64,000 nt of DNA. Origin: Spodoptera frugiperda. Its lineage: Eukaryota; Arthropoda; Insecta; Lepidoptera; Noctuidae. The notes below the pieces were generated by a model, which saw only the letters and a program-made list of their open reading frames with translations, was not told the DNA's origin and searched no databases. The stretch spans positions 2,967,501 through 3,031,500 of the forward strand of contig NC_064237.1 in the NCBI RefSeq assembly GCF_023101765.2, given 5' to 3'. Of this stretch, positions 1 to 11,935 are shown piece by piece. Position numbers and translations under genes: made by a program. How positions within the stretch are numbered: the first letter of the stretch is position 1; each line of letters begins with the position of its first letter.

Positions 1-111
1 TTTTTAAGAAATAAAACATTTTCAAAAACCGCAAATATAACTTTGTCGTTCATACAAACACTATGTAAAACCAAGTTATTTTATAACTTGTATATTATGT
101 CATCTACTTGC

Positions 112-292
112 TGTTACGGAACCCTTCATGGGCGAGTCCGACTCGCACTTGGCCGGTTTTTTTTTAATATTTGTGTATATTCAATTATTCACATTTATTT
201 ATATAGTTCGTTTTTTTCTTATTTTATTCGCATGTACTGTTTGTCCCTGGTGTTGTACCAAATAAATGTGTTTTCTTTCTTTCTTTCTATTT
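112..292 (+). mobile_element. 3' tail of a non-LTR retrotransposon-like repeat
   Basis: The segment holds ACGGAACCCTTCATGGGCGA followed by GTCCGACTCGCACTTGGCCGG and a T run. I recall this block as the conserved 3' end of a very common insect non-LTR element. An AATAAATG and a TTTC microsatellite follow at about 262-290 and could be its tail. No reverse transcriptase coding is present. The family is assigned from memory, so the class is uncertain. Confidence 0.5.
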
Positions 293-690
293 CGTCAGCA
301 TTGCTACGTTTAGAACTATGCACCACTTTAATCGACTTCATCAAGATTTTACGGTAAAAGTCACAAAGTACGGAGTCTCAGCGAATGTGACGTCATACCT
401 ACGGGATAATACCGCAAGTTTAATCGTAATTGACATTACTTTCTTTCGTAAATGCTCGTCAACTTTCCACTTTACAATAACTTTTTATTTGATTGCGTAA
501 TATAATCGTAAAAAAAGAAAAAAAGCAAAATTTTTTTCTAAACCAAAATGAAAGTGTGTATGTAATAATTGAAATTGATGTTAAGTACATATTTTTTTAT
601 TATGTGTGCTGCGCGATTATGAGCCCTTGGCGTGGCAAAGGCCTCCTACCTTCTTTCTACTTAAGTAAATCGTTGAATTTGTAAATGCAG
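293..690. other. No supported feature
   Basis: AT-rich sequence with only chance ORFs. A short stretch near 610-655 (GGCAAAGGCCTCCTACC) resembles the minus-strand end of an RTE-type LINE, like the fuller copy at 49.8 kb, but it is too short to call. Confidence 0.4.
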
Positions 691-694
691 TAAA

Positions 695-872
695 CTCATT
701 GCAGCGCGACATTCGCCGCATTGTGTGTCGCGGAATGCTGCTCGTGAATACGACCCTCTAACATGGCTTGAAACTAGTGGAGTTCCTCGTCAAATAATTA
801 CGTGAGTAAGCCAACAACATAATAATTAATTTAATATGTCTCACGAAAGTTGTAACAAAAATAGTTGTTTAC
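695..872 (+). mobile_element. Repeat family F, right half
   Basis: It contains CGACATTCGCCGCATTGTGT, then CCCTCTAACATGGCTTGAAA and GTAAGCCAACAACAT, closing near TCTCACGAAAGTTGTAAC. The same blocks recur at 3700-3835 and 7925-8140. The third copy is an inverted repeat, so this copy looks like one arm plus the centre of a MITE-like element. Confidence 0.6.
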
Positions 873-1210
873 TTACGTAATACAAACTATTTTTGGAACA
901 TATAACAAAAAGCTATTTCACTTGGTATTCAGCCCGGTTCTTGTCGAAATACAATGGGTATAAGGAACCTTCATATATCATGCGTGGACTGGAAGAGTAC
1001 TGGCTAGTTTCCAAGGCGAACACAAAGCCTAAACTAAAAAAAATGTTGTCATATTCTTCCCTAAACCCTCACATCTGATAACTTAACAATATATTACCAT
1101 TTATCAACGAGATATAAAAAATATACACTAAAAATTTATGTGGCGTCGTCCACATAGTCATAGGAAAGTACAAATAGGAAAACCTGTAATCATTTTCCAG
1201 CCTCCTAAAC
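873..1210. other. No supported feature
   Basis: AT-rich intergenic or intronic sequence. A 61-codon open frame here has no recognisable motif and moth-like intergenic composition, so I do not call it. Confidence 0.4.
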
Positions 1211-1213
1211 TGA

Positions 1214-1370
1214 TTTGGAGTTGCAGACTGCCTAGCGAGTTACCGGGGCTCCGGCTCGAAAAGCAGGAGTAGGAACGGGGTAGTTTTTAGTCAGTAAGAG
1301 TCTGACACTCCCTCTCGCCTCGCCCAAGGCGAGAGAAGACAATGGACGCTTTTCACCCCTAAAAAAAGTC
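1214..1370 (-). mobile_element. Repeat family A, short interspersed element
   Basis: This is the first of about twelve copies of a GC-rich repeat. Read on the minus strand, the family starts with a T- or A-rich lead. It then has CTTGGGCGAGGCGAGAGGGA, GTGTCAGACTCTTACTGACT, a block ending CCACCCCGTTCCTACTCCTG and CGAGCCGGAGCCCCGGTAA, and ends near CTCTTTGAG in long copies. No coding capacity is seen. I recall it as a widespread noctuid SINE-like repeat, but I cannot confirm a published name. Confidence 0.75.
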
Positions 1371-1837
1371 TCCTCAACTCTTTCCAAATAGAAATATCGT
1401 ATTAAACGTTGTTGGGCTTTGATTAAAAGAAAAACAAACACATTTCTAATATTAATAAGCATTTTCATAATGTCGACTATAAATATACATGTTTAATGTT
1501 ATACATACTCGTCGTTTAATATAGGAACGAATTCTTATTTACTCTGAAAAATTATAACTAAAGTACGACAACTAGCATATTTACTGCACCGGACAATAAA
1601 ACAAGCACAAACCGTTAATAATTTAGAAAACAAAGCGTAAGAAAATGAATATTTAATGTAGAATTTTCTAGAACAAAAATTTCCAATTTAATCCACTCGG
1701 AACATGCTTTATAATACAGGACTTATTAAGGAGTTATTCAAACTTCATCTCTTGACTAAAGACTAACTGTTTGAAGCAACAAATAATTTTCACTGTAAGA
1801 ACTTACTGTAAACAGTCAACTTACTATATTAAGGTAC

Positions 1838-2010
1838 CCCGAACGCTAAATTCAAACTTATAATTAGAATTTATAAGCCTAGGTTTCCTCACGTTGTTAT
1901 TCAGTAGTATCCAAATAATCTTAGAAAGTACTTAGTTATAATTCGGAACAAGTCACATTAGTACTTGCCGTTGGTATGTTTTGGGTCTCAGACATTGTGT
2001 GGCTTAGACC
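1838..2010 (-). mobile_element. Repeat family D, partial and diverged
   Basis: On the minus strand it shares the middle of the fuller copies at 21058 and 60780: the GTACTTTCTAAGATTATTT stretch, an ACGTGAGGAAACCTAGGCTT block and TTATAAATTCTAAT. The tRNA-like head is eroded. Confidence 0.6.
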
Positions 2011-3000
2011 TCTGGGCCATGACTCATATTCAATATTCAATTCAGTTTATCTAAAATTTATAATATTCCATTTTAGAACATTTCACCAATTTTCCTTAGA
2101 AACTGAAATCTTTACAAAAATACGTTCTCTTATTGAACAATTTCATAATTATGATCTACCTTTAACACACTATCTATTACCCTACCATCAATGTCATTAC
2201 CAACAAAGAGCATTGAACTACGAACGTATGGAACGTGCACACTCGAAACACTTAACTACGCTCACATTGGCAAGTCAAGTGTGAGGACGCTTCTAGTATC
2301 TAAAAACAGAATATCTTTGATCAGCAGTGCATCAGAGAATGTCCTATGACCCTTGAATGACGCTACTTGGTTCATTAAACCCAATGTGGATTATTTGAAC
2401 GGATTAAATTGTTCGAAAGTATTGTTTTATGTTGGAGCTGATCTTTAAATTGAATTACGGTAAGGGAATTTGGATAGTTTTAGAGGTAGTTTGAACTTTT
2501 GTTTATTATATTAATTATTGTGTTGATAAATGATATTTGTTTATTAATTAATAATATACAAAATAGCGTTTTAAATTTTAAGTAACGAAGAAATAGAAAT
2601 AAAGGAACAAATGCCGTTAATACTCTTAAGGATCATAGTATTCATAGGATTCGATTTTTTGTAAAATTGGAGACCAGACTGAAGTATGATGCATTTTTAC
2701 GCAATTACGTAACTTTACGACTATATTAACAAAAATATAGCAAACAAATATAAGTTTGTTTGTTGCACCTGTTTAAACTTCATATACCTACTCAATCAAT
2801 ATTTTAATCAATACATATTATACATAGTCAAGGACTCAGGATAATTCATGGGAAAGCCGCAAGACTTCCAGTTCACACTAGTACACAGTCTGCACAGCCA
2901 CAACTATGCAAGCACTAATTCGACAAACGTCAAACATTCCTGCAGTTGGCAGACGTGATGTTAACACAGGAACGCAGGAGTACCAACATGATAATCTAAT
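2011..3000. other. No supported feature
   Basis: AT-rich sequence. The open frame starting at 1976 overlaps the diverged D repeat and is probably chance. Confidence 0.4.
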
Positions 3001-3117
3001 TCCAGTAAAGAGCGATTGAGGTCGTTGTCGTAACTGGATTTCCCTTTAACATAATGCGTGGCAATTGAATTAACGCTAATCTATTTTTGGAAAAAAAAAT
3101 AACTCGTTTGTTAACAA

Positions 3118-3290
3118 CTATGCCTGTCTCGTTGGGCGAGTTGTCGCAAATGCGACTGCCGGACAAGGGGTCTCGGGTTCGATTCCCGGGTCGGGTAGGT
3201 GTAGATGGTATAGCGGCATTACGTGCCGTAATGAGCACTAATGCGTACCCCTTCGGGGATAAAAGGCGTGACGTGGCACCATTTGTAAGC
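3118..3290 (+). mobile_element. Repeat family C, tRNA-headed SINE with internal deletion
   Basis: The head has CAAATGCGACTGCCGGACAA and then a clear RNA polymerase III B-box, GGTTCGATTCCCGGG. The tail has GGTGTAGATGGTATAGCGGC, a CATTACGTGCCGTAATG palindrome and CCCCTTCGGGGATAAAAGGC. Compared with the copy at 13801-14065, most of the central part is missing. Open frames on both strands here are repeat-derived. Confidence 0.75.
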
Positions 3291-3699
3291 AACACAATTT
3301 TAGACACTCAAAACCTCAACCCAAAAATTGCTTCTAACGAAAATATAAAAAAAAACACAAAAAATTCAATGTAGTTAATCTCCATTTTATTCAATTCTCG
3401 AATAAAATAAACCTATTACAGTTCACTGCAGTGAGTTAGTGACATTGATTCGATATATTTTACCATTTCTTAAGCAAAAAGGTTCGAATAATTCAGCACG
3501 ATTTATGTATGAGATGAATGTATGAATAAATGCCACATTTTTTTGCTTCTCACATTTTTACGTCAGTGACGCGTAAAGGCGAATCCAGACTAAAGTCTTT
3601 TTGAAGAGAATCAATAGAACTGACGCTATTTCGTCACTATTTGTGAGCATTTATGTTTGGTACAAGTTATAAGATATAAAATATAAGTTGTGTATATTA
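3291..3699. other. No supported feature
   Basis: AT-rich sequence; no coding or repeat signal that I can support. Confidence 0.4.
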
Positions 3700-3835
3700 T
3701 TTCAATTTTATTATAACTTTCGTGAGACATACGAAATTCATTATAAGCCATGCTATGATCCTCTAGCATGGCTTGAACCTAGTCGAGTTCCTCGTCAAAC
3801 AGTTATGTGAGAAAGCCGACAACATATTATTTAAT
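3700..3835 (+). mobile_element. Repeat family F, right arm
   Basis: It starts near ATAACTTTCGTGAGACATAC, then has CCTCTAGCATGGCTTGAACC and AAAGCCGACAACATATTA. It matches the copies at 695 and 7925. The ACTTTCGTGAGACAT block also flanks the 695 copy, but there it is inverted and on the other side. Confidence 0.6.
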
Positions 3836-4082
3836 TATTAGAACTGTTAAAGCCACTGTCTTAGATTCGTATTTGATCAATAATATAAGATGTTTTTAGT
3901 ATACTGACAGATTATTTTAATTTTAATGAAACTTCATTATACAATTTTTATACTTCACCGAACTTTATGTCATCGACATGTTGATTAATTATACATCTGT
4001 CTGGACACGGAAGTACTTTGAGCTATAGTTAAATGACGAAATAATAATTGTCTAAAAATCATCGACTGTGATAAAAAAACAT

Positions 4083-4195
4083 GCATGAAAAGACTGATGA
4101 CTGTTGATAAAGCGAAAGCGTTTCGTAGCAATTGGCGTTCCATTGTCTCTGCCTACCTCCATGGGAGACAAGCGTGAGGTTATGTATGTATGTAT
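4083..4195 (+). mobile_element. LINE ORF2 C-terminal fragment
   Basis: In one frame the DNA reads FRSNWRSIVSAYLHGRQA before a stop, followed by TATGTATGTATGTA. The same peptide core (RSNWRSIVSAY) recurs at 40875-40985. An aromatic WRS-SAY motif followed by a basic tail is typical of the C-terminus of RTE-like LINE proteins. Only the last 20-30 codons remain, so the copy is dead. Confidence 0.55.
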
Positions 4196-4307
4196 TGTAC
4201 GTATGTTATAGAAAACCTGTGAATAGTCCTAAATTTTTTTGATAATCTTTCGCTTTAATTTTATACCTTGTACCATACCTCTACAACCACGTTCTGAATT
4301 ATTTATA

Positions 4308-4470
4308 CAGGGTGGACTTGTTGACTGGCAACTTATGATAAGTGGGGCAATGTAAGTAAATGCTCTACTGATTACTATGTAATGGTTCACGTTAAAAGTT
4401 CAATAACCTTCTAAAAGTAGATGCGATATTTTTGACAATTATTACGATTTTTTGGGGTGAAGACTAATCA
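4308..4470. other. Unassigned segment beginning TATACAGGGTGGAC
   Basis: The CAGGGTG start is common at ends of insect DNA transposons. I found no matching inverted end in the next few hundred bases, so the element type is open. Confidence 0.2.
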
Positions 4471-4619
4471 ACATACAATTACTGTTGTATATTAACAATA
4501 ATTACTGATATTTATTTATATAATGTACTCTATTGTAATGTTCCGCTGAACTAAGATGTTTGGTTTTAAAAGGATATGATATTACGTAGAAAGGATGCAT
4601 GAAAGTAGATTCACGAAAG

Positions 4620-4735
4620 ACATATTCGTCATTTCACGTCGGTTTTCGGTGAGGCCGTGGTATCACTCCGGTCGAGCCGGCCCATTCGTGCTAAAGCATG
4701 GTTAACCACACTTAAGAATGTGTTGTCCATTTTAG
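4620..4735 (+). mobile_element. Repeat family E, tail fragment
   Basis: CACGTCGGTTTTCGGTGAGG, then CGTGGTATCACTCCGGTCGA and CATTCGTGCTAAAGCATGG, match the end of other E copies (compare 8835-9100 and the reverse strand of 52655-52800). Confidence 0.55.
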
Positions 4736-5324
4736 TATTATCTGTTGTACATAAATGATAAATAAATAAACAAATCTAGACTTTCTGGACTACCAAGCAA
4801 TTTGTAAATTAAGCAACTTCAAAATATTTTACTAGCAATTGAAAACAGGAGCTCCAACTGAGTTTTAATTGAATTATTATTTTAATGTCGAGAAAATAAT
4901 TGGGTCTTACAAAATGGAGTTTCAATATTATTAACTGGTACCTTGGTACCTGGTTGTTTGTTATTAATTATATTACTGTTGAAACAGGATTATGAATCAA
5001 ATCTATAGCTATTGTTAACTGTAGGTTTAATGGCTGATTCCTCGTCAACCCGACCTCAAACAATCTGCTGAGGTTCGATGCTAAGCCTTTAAATTAAGCA
5101 ATAACACCTTTAGACATTGTTTCGTGACTACAAACTATTTACTATGGATTTTGGAGACTGTCTACTTAGAAAATACGATAGACTGACTTTAATATTAGAA
5201 CAGATGTTTAAATAATATTTTTAGTACACAGAAATAACCCTTTTCTGTTTCACGAGATTTTCAGGTAAACAAACGTGATTGAGTTGCCACAAATTACAAA
5301 ATTAAACCTTTATCCTTTTTATTC
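4736..5324. other. No supported feature
   Basis: AT-rich sequence with only scattered short palindromes such as GGTACCTTGGTACC at 4939-4952. Confidence 0.4.
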
Positions 5325-5326
5325 CA

Positions 5327-5490
5327 TAGCTAGCTGAAACCCGCGGCTTTGCTCGCGTGGTTAACTAGTTTTGTGACTTAAGTTACTCCTTAGTACATCA
5401 GCTACCTGCTAATAAAAGTCCCGTCAAAATTGGTCCAGCCGTTCTAGAGGTTAGCAGAACAAACAGAAAGACAGACAGACAAGTTCAAAA
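5327..5490 (+). mobile_element. Lepidopteran dispersed repeat end
   Basis: AGCTGAAACCCGCGGCTTTG, then TGGTCCAGCCGTTCTAGAGG and ACAGAAAGACAGACAGACA, form the familiar moth repeat tail in which a degraded coding-like stretch is followed by a CAGA run. Related ends are at 32595, 37890 and 42225. The class is uncertain (RTE-like or Helitron-like). Confidence 0.45.
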
Positions 5491-6237
5491 AGTATAATTT
5501 GGTGTATGTATCGCATGTATATTCATATGCATGTAGTAAAAAGCCGTTATTTTAATATTACAAACAACCAATTGTATTTAATAGTATAGATTTAGAGCTT
5601 AGAAAAAAATGGCAAGAGAATTTAGTCTATAGAGAAACGGTAGATACCGTTGAGCTTCTGATTGTTTCTGCATTCACATACAACAGTTTTCTACTTTTCC
5701 TTCAGAACTCCACTAAAGGCACGCGTAAATAAAAACAAAAACAAAAGTGAATCGATGATAAATGAATAAAAGATTAGACTGTATACCCACTTACGTTAGG
5801 TCGATAATGAATTGACAGCCTTAAGCTATTGGTTCAACGACCTATAGGAAAAATATAAGGGGTTAGTAGCGAAGGGAAATTGAATATATTTGAGTGGACA
5901 GCTGCTAACCTTCCACGCAATGTTTTGGGCGAAGAATTTTGGTAAAGTTCAATACTACTCCATTTATTTTAGTTCTCTACTTACCTCGAAGTGTGTAACT
6001 TTAATTCGTGATCCAAGTATTGCGAAAAATACAGACAATGGGTCTAATCATTATTGATTATACCTCTCAACCCCCGCCCTCCTTCTCCTCGTACAGTTCA
6101 CACAAAGTTCTAACAGACAGTATTAGCTCGGAAATAAAATACAGGCCTTACCCTAAAACCCTTTACTAATTAAACTAAATGGCCGAAAGATGAAATCGTA
6201 GCGACGTAAAACTTAACTTCTTAATTATAATTTTAAG
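5491..6237. other. No supported feature
   Basis: No coding signal or recognisable repeat. Confidence 0.4.
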
Positions 6238-6338
6238 TGAGGGAGAGCCATGCTTCAGCAACCCTTAAATCCATGGACGGCGGCAATTGCTTACCATCAA
6301 GCGATCCGTCTGCTCGTTTACCAGCTTATACCATAAAA
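6238..6338 (-). mobile_element. Repeat family E, internally deleted copy
   Basis: On the minus strand it reads GACGGATCGCTTGATGGTAA, GCAATTGCCGCCGTCCATGG, then jumps to GAAGCATGGCTCTCCCTC, the two ends of family E with the centre missing. Confidence 0.65.
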
Positions 6339-6904
6339 AATATAACAGCATAAAATCTAAGCTTCCTAAATGCATATTAATAGCCGATTATTAACTCTAC
6401 ATCACCTCTACTACCTATGTTCAGAAACCGATATCTAACCTAATCCAACATAGATAATACCATGTCACATCCATTGTACGGGTGATATGCTCAAACGCCT
6501 ATACACAATACACCATGCATTATCAACACCACAATAGAAATTCACTGAAGCACATTAGCTTTGGAGAACAAGCATTTGGACTACAAGTAATGACGTCACA
6601 GCGCCTGTCATCAATGACGTCACATTAAACTTGCACGAGTTCGGAAATAAGAAATGAAACGTCACGATATCTCGTAGCTTTAGCTTCGTGGATTCATGGA
6701 ATTTGTTATGTAAATGGAAGTTGTGACGACAGTGTAGAGTAAACACAACAAATGTGCTTGTGTGTGATAAAACTTATCACACATTTAATGATACATTTTA
6801 TCATTACTCCTCCCGCGGGTGTCGTAAGAGTCGAGTCCACGCATTTAACATTTGTCCAGCTGCAGTGGTATTCTCTAAAAAGCGGTTTTTTTATGAAATA
6901 GGGG

Positions 6905-7135
6905 CAAAAGACCAGACTCGTCACCTGATGTTAGCGATCAGCGCCGCCCATAAACAACCGCAACACCTAAGGAGTCACAGGTGCATTGCCGGTCTTTTAA
7001 AAGGAATACGCTTTTTTCTTGAAGCATTACAAGTCGTATCGGTTCGGTAATACCGCCGAGTGAGAAGCGCGCAGTTGTGGCCTGCCAACCATCTATATGA
7101 TGGGGATGGAAGTGCTGTCGGGTATGTCGATGGCG
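6905..7135 (+). mobile_element. Repeat family E copy
   Basis: It contains CACCTGATGTTAGCGATCAG, CGCCGCCCATAAACAACCGC and AGGAGTCACAGGTGCATTGC, followed by a rearranged tail with GGTAATACCGCCGAGTGAGA. Open frames on both strands at 6754-7144 are produced by this repeat. Confidence 0.6.
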
Positions 7136-7924
7136 AAAGGACACGGCAGATAGAGATAGCTGTAAAAAATCTGCAATATTAACTGCAACTCCAACCTATT
7201 TGCCAAACGTGGAGATTATGGCAAACGTCTCTTTTATATAGGAAGCCCAAAGGCATATGAATTCTTTCGAGGTACGGTAGACTTCATGGAACTTGCTCGA
7301 GTGATAGGAGAAATAAAATGTCACATCCTCGTGGTATCTCATCTTTGTTGATTCGTGGAATTCGCGATGTAATTTGAATGTTTAATATTTGTAATGTCTT
7401 TTGTTTGACATTTTGTTTACGCTTTGCTTTCTAAGAAATCGTTTCTTATTCATACATTTTAGGAATTCTTTGCGGTATCCAACTGAATGACTGACGACAT
7501 TGAGAAATCCTATTATATTTCGGTTTTTCATTGATTTAAAAAGTTTTGCAATTTGAAAAGGTCATGTGTTAAAACACAACGACGCCTGATATTTTATATA
7601 TCACCTGGTTTTTACACCAAAAAGTTTGTGTAATTTATGTAACAATTTGTAGTCTGTATCATAAAATGTAATAACATAACAATTTAAGTTTACAAAGTCT
7701 GCCCATATGTGTGTAAACTACACTTGGTACTATCTTGTATCCATACATTAACTGAGCAAATACGTAGTAAATTTTATGATTCCGTTTAATGTGGCAGTCA
7801 ACTTGGTTTACGGTTGTCCGTAGTGGTTTATCAAATAGACTAGTGAGACAGTACCTACGTTTTATTTGTTTTCATGTTTACTTGTACTCAGTTTGTAAAG
7901 CTAATGAGTTACAATGAGGATGAA
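7136..7924. other. No supported feature
   Basis: AT-rich sequence, nothing supported. Confidence 0.4.
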
Positions 7925-8140
7925 TTAATTATTATGTTATAGACTTACTCACACGTAACCGTTTGTTGAGAAACTCGACTAGTTTCAAGCCATGCTAGAG
8001 TCTCATTTTCATGAGCAGTATTTCGCGACACACGACGCGGCGATTGTCGCGCTGCTACCGAATATGACCCTCTAGCATGGCTTGAAACTAGTCAAGTTGC
8101 CTGTCAAACAGTTACGGGAGGGCCGATAACATCAAAATTA
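7925..8140. mobile_element. Repeat family F, two-armed fold-back copy
   Basis: The left arm (about 7948-8004) and right arm (about 8072-8124) are inverted copies built around GTTTCAAGCCATGCTAGAG and CTCTAGCATGGCTTGAAAC. The centre has CGCGACACACGACGCGGCGA and CATGAGCAGTATT. It has no ORF. The arms of about 55 bp and small size suggest a non-autonomous DNA transposon, and the copies at 695 and 3700 are single-arm remnants. Confidence 0.65.
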
Positions 8141-8834
8141 ATGAGGATGAAGTTGGTTGACCAAGTGCGATTCGTTTGGTACCACCTGTTCTTCCCGTGG
8201 GCATCGAAGGAACCAGCTCCATATTAAAACAGAGACCAAGTAGCAAACTAATTTTTGTGGAACTTTTTAAATTGTAAAACAATAGGCTTGAAGATTATAG
8301 CTTTTTTGTGGAGAGGAGGTCCCTAGTACCACAATCATTGTCATGAGCTGTTGATATTAGTTTACAATGTTGAAATACAATGTTAAACATTATCGATTCA
8401 TAGAAAATCCAATCACAAGTTGTAGTGCAGTGATAAGAGTCTGATTAGACAGCGTTAAATCCTCTCACACGTGTCTATTATTATGAATATTTCATTGACG
8501 CAGTACCAGACATGAAACAATTCAACTCATGAAACAAAAGGTCATTGTCCTTATGAACTCCTTAATGAAATGTCCAAATTCATTAGCAAACGAAGGTGAA
8601 CCCAAAGGATTTCCTCAAATATGTGTCTAAGTAATTAGAATTTGCGGTTAATCAGCGTCCAGTTTTCCTTGAAGGTTGAATACATTATGAACTTGAAACA
8701 CCGTGTCCTGTTTTTCCTTTAAGGAATTATCATCATCGATGGCTCGTGATAGTTCAATACAGGACTTTAGGCATAAGATTCATTACCATGATCTGCACGT
8801 CTAGTAGGTAGGTTTAAGATCGCAATTGCAAAGA
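8141..8834. other. No supported feature
   Basis: No coding or repeat signal that I can support. Confidence 0.4.
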
Positions 8835-9100
8835 TTTTTTTATGGTGTCAGTCTGTAAACATGCAGACGGATCACCTAATGGTAAGCAATCGGCGCTGAC
8901 CATGGAAATACCAAAGGTTACAAGTGCGTTGCGGCCTTTTGGGAGGTAGGGGCGAATTTGAGAATTCTTGGGAATTCTGGGATTGGAAAGATTGGGGAGG
9001 AGGACAATTGAGTCTCCGGTAACGTCACTCACAAGATGAAACACGACGCAAGCGTTGTTTTATCACTCCGACTCGTACCGAAGAATGGCTCTCCCACACT
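8835..9100 (+). mobile_element. Repeat family E, longest copy
   Basis: A T-rich lead is followed by GCAGACGGATCACCTAATGG, TAAGCAATCGGCGCTGACCA, TACAAGTGCGTTGCGGCCTT and a GGGATTGGAAAGATTGGGGA block, then the end ATCACTCCGACTCGTACCGA and ATGGCTCTCCCA. It defines the family order used for the shorter copies. The minus-strand open frame at 8814-9044 is repeat-derived. Confidence 0.75.
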
Positions 9101-10053
9101 TAGCTTATATAAAAATAAATCACTGGCTTTATGAAGGTCATTATTTTGTTAGCCTATTAATATAATACTATAGACAATAGTGTATATTATACTAATGTCA
9201 CTAATAGAACACAATATAGATCCCGATAAGCCTATAAATGAGAATTATCAGAGCTTTGTTCGAGTTGTTCAACTTTTGTTAGTTGATGTGTAATTTCCCT
9301 GTCCGATCCTTCACGATAGCTGTTCGCTGAAGGCAATTACTGTCCGGTGTAAACATTTATTGGTACTCTGGAAAAACGATTACACAATAACAACACTTTA
9401 AATGCAAAGGATTTTGTATTTTTGTTAAGCTTTTCGTATGAATGTTCTATCGATTGTACGATCAGGTAATTTGGTTTTGTAATTTCGGTATTCTCATTAA
9501 TAAGACGGAATTGTAGAAATGTGGTATTTTATTTAAGTAATCTTATAATGGAAACGATAGTAAAACCATAAGGATAGAATATTGATAAATTATATAAACG
9601 GATATTGCCCATAACCTAACTTTATTTTTATTTAAAAACGTAAATCATAGGTGATGTATAAAAGAATAACAGGTATAGTGCAAAAAAATAAACTATAATT
9701 GACCTATAGCACAAGTTACGCCTAATTTTTCAGGAAAAAACAACGACATACATACATATAAATAACTGAAGCTACTTCTATTAAATTATACTCTCCAACT
9801 ATTGATAATGATCAGTGTTTTCATCTGCAAGCATATAAACTTTTCCCGACATATTTTCTTATCTATCATGTCACAGCCATATGGCCATAAAGTATGTATA
9901 CAAAAACTTTATGGGACCAATGGGACATTTCATCTTTTATTCCCCCAACCCCAACGTCCAACACATCTAGGCAAGAAAACTTTTTGGAAACCCAGATGAT
10001 CAATTTGTTTAACCGCAATAAATTGATAGAAAAACAGTGTTAAAGTTGTGTAA
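9101..10053. other. No supported feature
   Basis: AT-rich sequence. The open frame at 9802-9999 has no recognisable domain. Confidence 0.4.
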
Positions 10054-10272
10054 CTTTTTTTTTGAGCGCCGAAAATCATCCTATGACTTTTCTGGTCATA
10101 GCCTTGGGCGAGGCGAGAGGGAGTGTCAGACTCTTACTGACTAAAAACCACCCCGTTCCTACTCCTACTTTTCGAACCAGAGCCCCGGTAAACCCGCTAG
10201 GTAGTCCGCAGCTCCGGATCAGGCATCAGCCCTACTGGGGCCCACCTGTGGTAGTCTAATGGCTCTTTGAGA
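10054..10272 (+). mobile_element. Repeat family A, near full-length
   Basis: It begins with a run of nine T, then has GGGCGAGGCGAGAGGGAGTG, CTGACTAAAAACCACCCCGT, CCCGCTAGGTAGTCCGCAGC, CATCAGCCCTACTGGGGCCC and GTCTAATGGCTCTTTGAG. With the copy at 24048 it shows the full extent of the family, about 215-225 bp. Confidence 0.8.
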
Positions 10273-11754
10273 AAATTTTGTAACTTACGTGTGTTACAAC
10301 AGAAAAACTTACACACCAGCTATATAGACGCCCTTTCTAAAGAGAACAGTATCTAACATTTAATATACATTTTACAAAGTAAAGCAATTACACAAAGTAC
10401 GTGGTGGATACGGCGCAGTTCGAAATATTTGAAATCGTCAATCAAAAACATCAGCCGGAGTTTGGTATACTTGAAATCCTCAATCGTAACAAAGAAGAAA
10501 AAATATTGAAACCGCTTTATTAGTCTCTAGGTAATACCTACAAAGTCTTGGCGACGGACTAAGCTAAAATAAATCGATCAGTCCGTCTGCCACTTAGTCA
10601 CATGTGTGTCATAATAACAGGTTTTATTAAAAACTCTTCAGCAGACGCCGCGACCGTCGCCATAATCGATCAATTTGGTTTAGGCGAAGATGCATTGATT
10701 TGTGTGCGTGAGACAATGACGGATTGGGAGTGGATAACTCAATCATTGCGCTGGTGTGAGAGAACTGAGATAAGCAATTGATATATGAACGTAGGTATGT
10801 AGGTAATTGGTAAAAAGATTCAACCGCAAATGTTAAAAAGCTTAAAATTTTATGTTGTGGTAAAAAATGTTGTAACTATTTTGCTGTGATTTCAGGGTTG
10901 TTATACAGACATAACAATGTGAAGTGTATAAAGCCAAATAAATAAAACTCTAAGGTAAAACATTTCAAACGTCGTTAATATTATGAAGAGTTTAAGTTAA
11001 TAAATGATGACAAAACCTTCAGATTCGATCCCACAATGTTATATAAGAAAAGCCTATACAAAAGAAAATCACATTTAGTTTCGCTAGCGAAGCACAAAAA
11101 CGTCCCCACTTAAACCTTCCCTACCTTCGCTTCCATCATCCCCAAACTAAGTTCCGAAACCTCAAAACCCATTTTCAACTTTCTCTCCCCAAAAATAAAG
11201 TCGAAATCAGAAAAATCCATTTCCCGAACAGGATGCGTTTCCTCATGTCACACGGTATTCGGAAGGAATTTCGTTAACGTCAGGTGTCATACTATAATGG
11301 TTGAATAAATGATAAGAAATTGAACCACTATAAGTTGATCTCTCGCGTGTAGAGTGAAAAGATTTGTGGACTGAATTTTAGTTCTACACGAGATTGAGCT
11401 TTATGTGTTTGGGTTATGGTTGTTTTTAGGTTGGGGAGTTGATAACGAATGCAATGCATTTCCCCAGGGCGTGCAAGTCAGTCGTGTAAGCTATTACTGC
11501 AGTAATACAAACAGATCATACGACGAGGGAAACCAGATTGCGGAGTGAATGTGATTACGTTTAACATGCATAATAATATGAAGCTAAGTATGGAAATGAC
11601 TGAATAAAGGCATACATGAGGCATAGTAGTGGTGTTCAGAGTTGTACACCTTTAAGTTTACTTAGTTATTTTACTCGTAAGCTTTAAAATTAGTACATTC
11701 GACTACGAGAAATATTATACTAATCAATTATAGGTATATGGGTATTACAAATAT
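10273..11754. other. No supported feature
   Basis: Nearly 1.5 kb without coding or repeat signal. A C-rich, A-rich stretch at about 11095-11220 is compositionally odd but has no usable reading frame. Confidence 0.4.
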
Positions 11755-11935
11755 CCAATTTTTTAATGGAATAGCAAAACAGACAGGTCACCTGATGGTA
11801 AGTGATCACCGTTCACCATGGACAGCAACACCAAAAGAGTCACAGGTGCGTTGTCGCCGATCCACATAAAGCGGACATTTAATGCAGGGTTAAGCTTCAA
11901 ACATATTTTTGCGAGTTGCCCATGGCTCTTCATAA
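11755..11935 (+). mobile_element. Repeat family E copy
   Basis: GACAGGTCACCTGATGGTAA, GTGATCACCGTTCACCATGG and GAGTCACAGGTGCGTTGTCG are diagnostic. The end (CCCATGGCTCTTC) is shortened. Confidence 0.7.

Noticed and set aside
3160..3200. Possible tRNA gene with GGTTCGATTCCCGGG
   Set aside because: The cloverleaf is incomplete and the head continues into the repeat body shared with 13801-14065. It is a SINE head, as are the B-box matches at 27410, 45300 and 52250.
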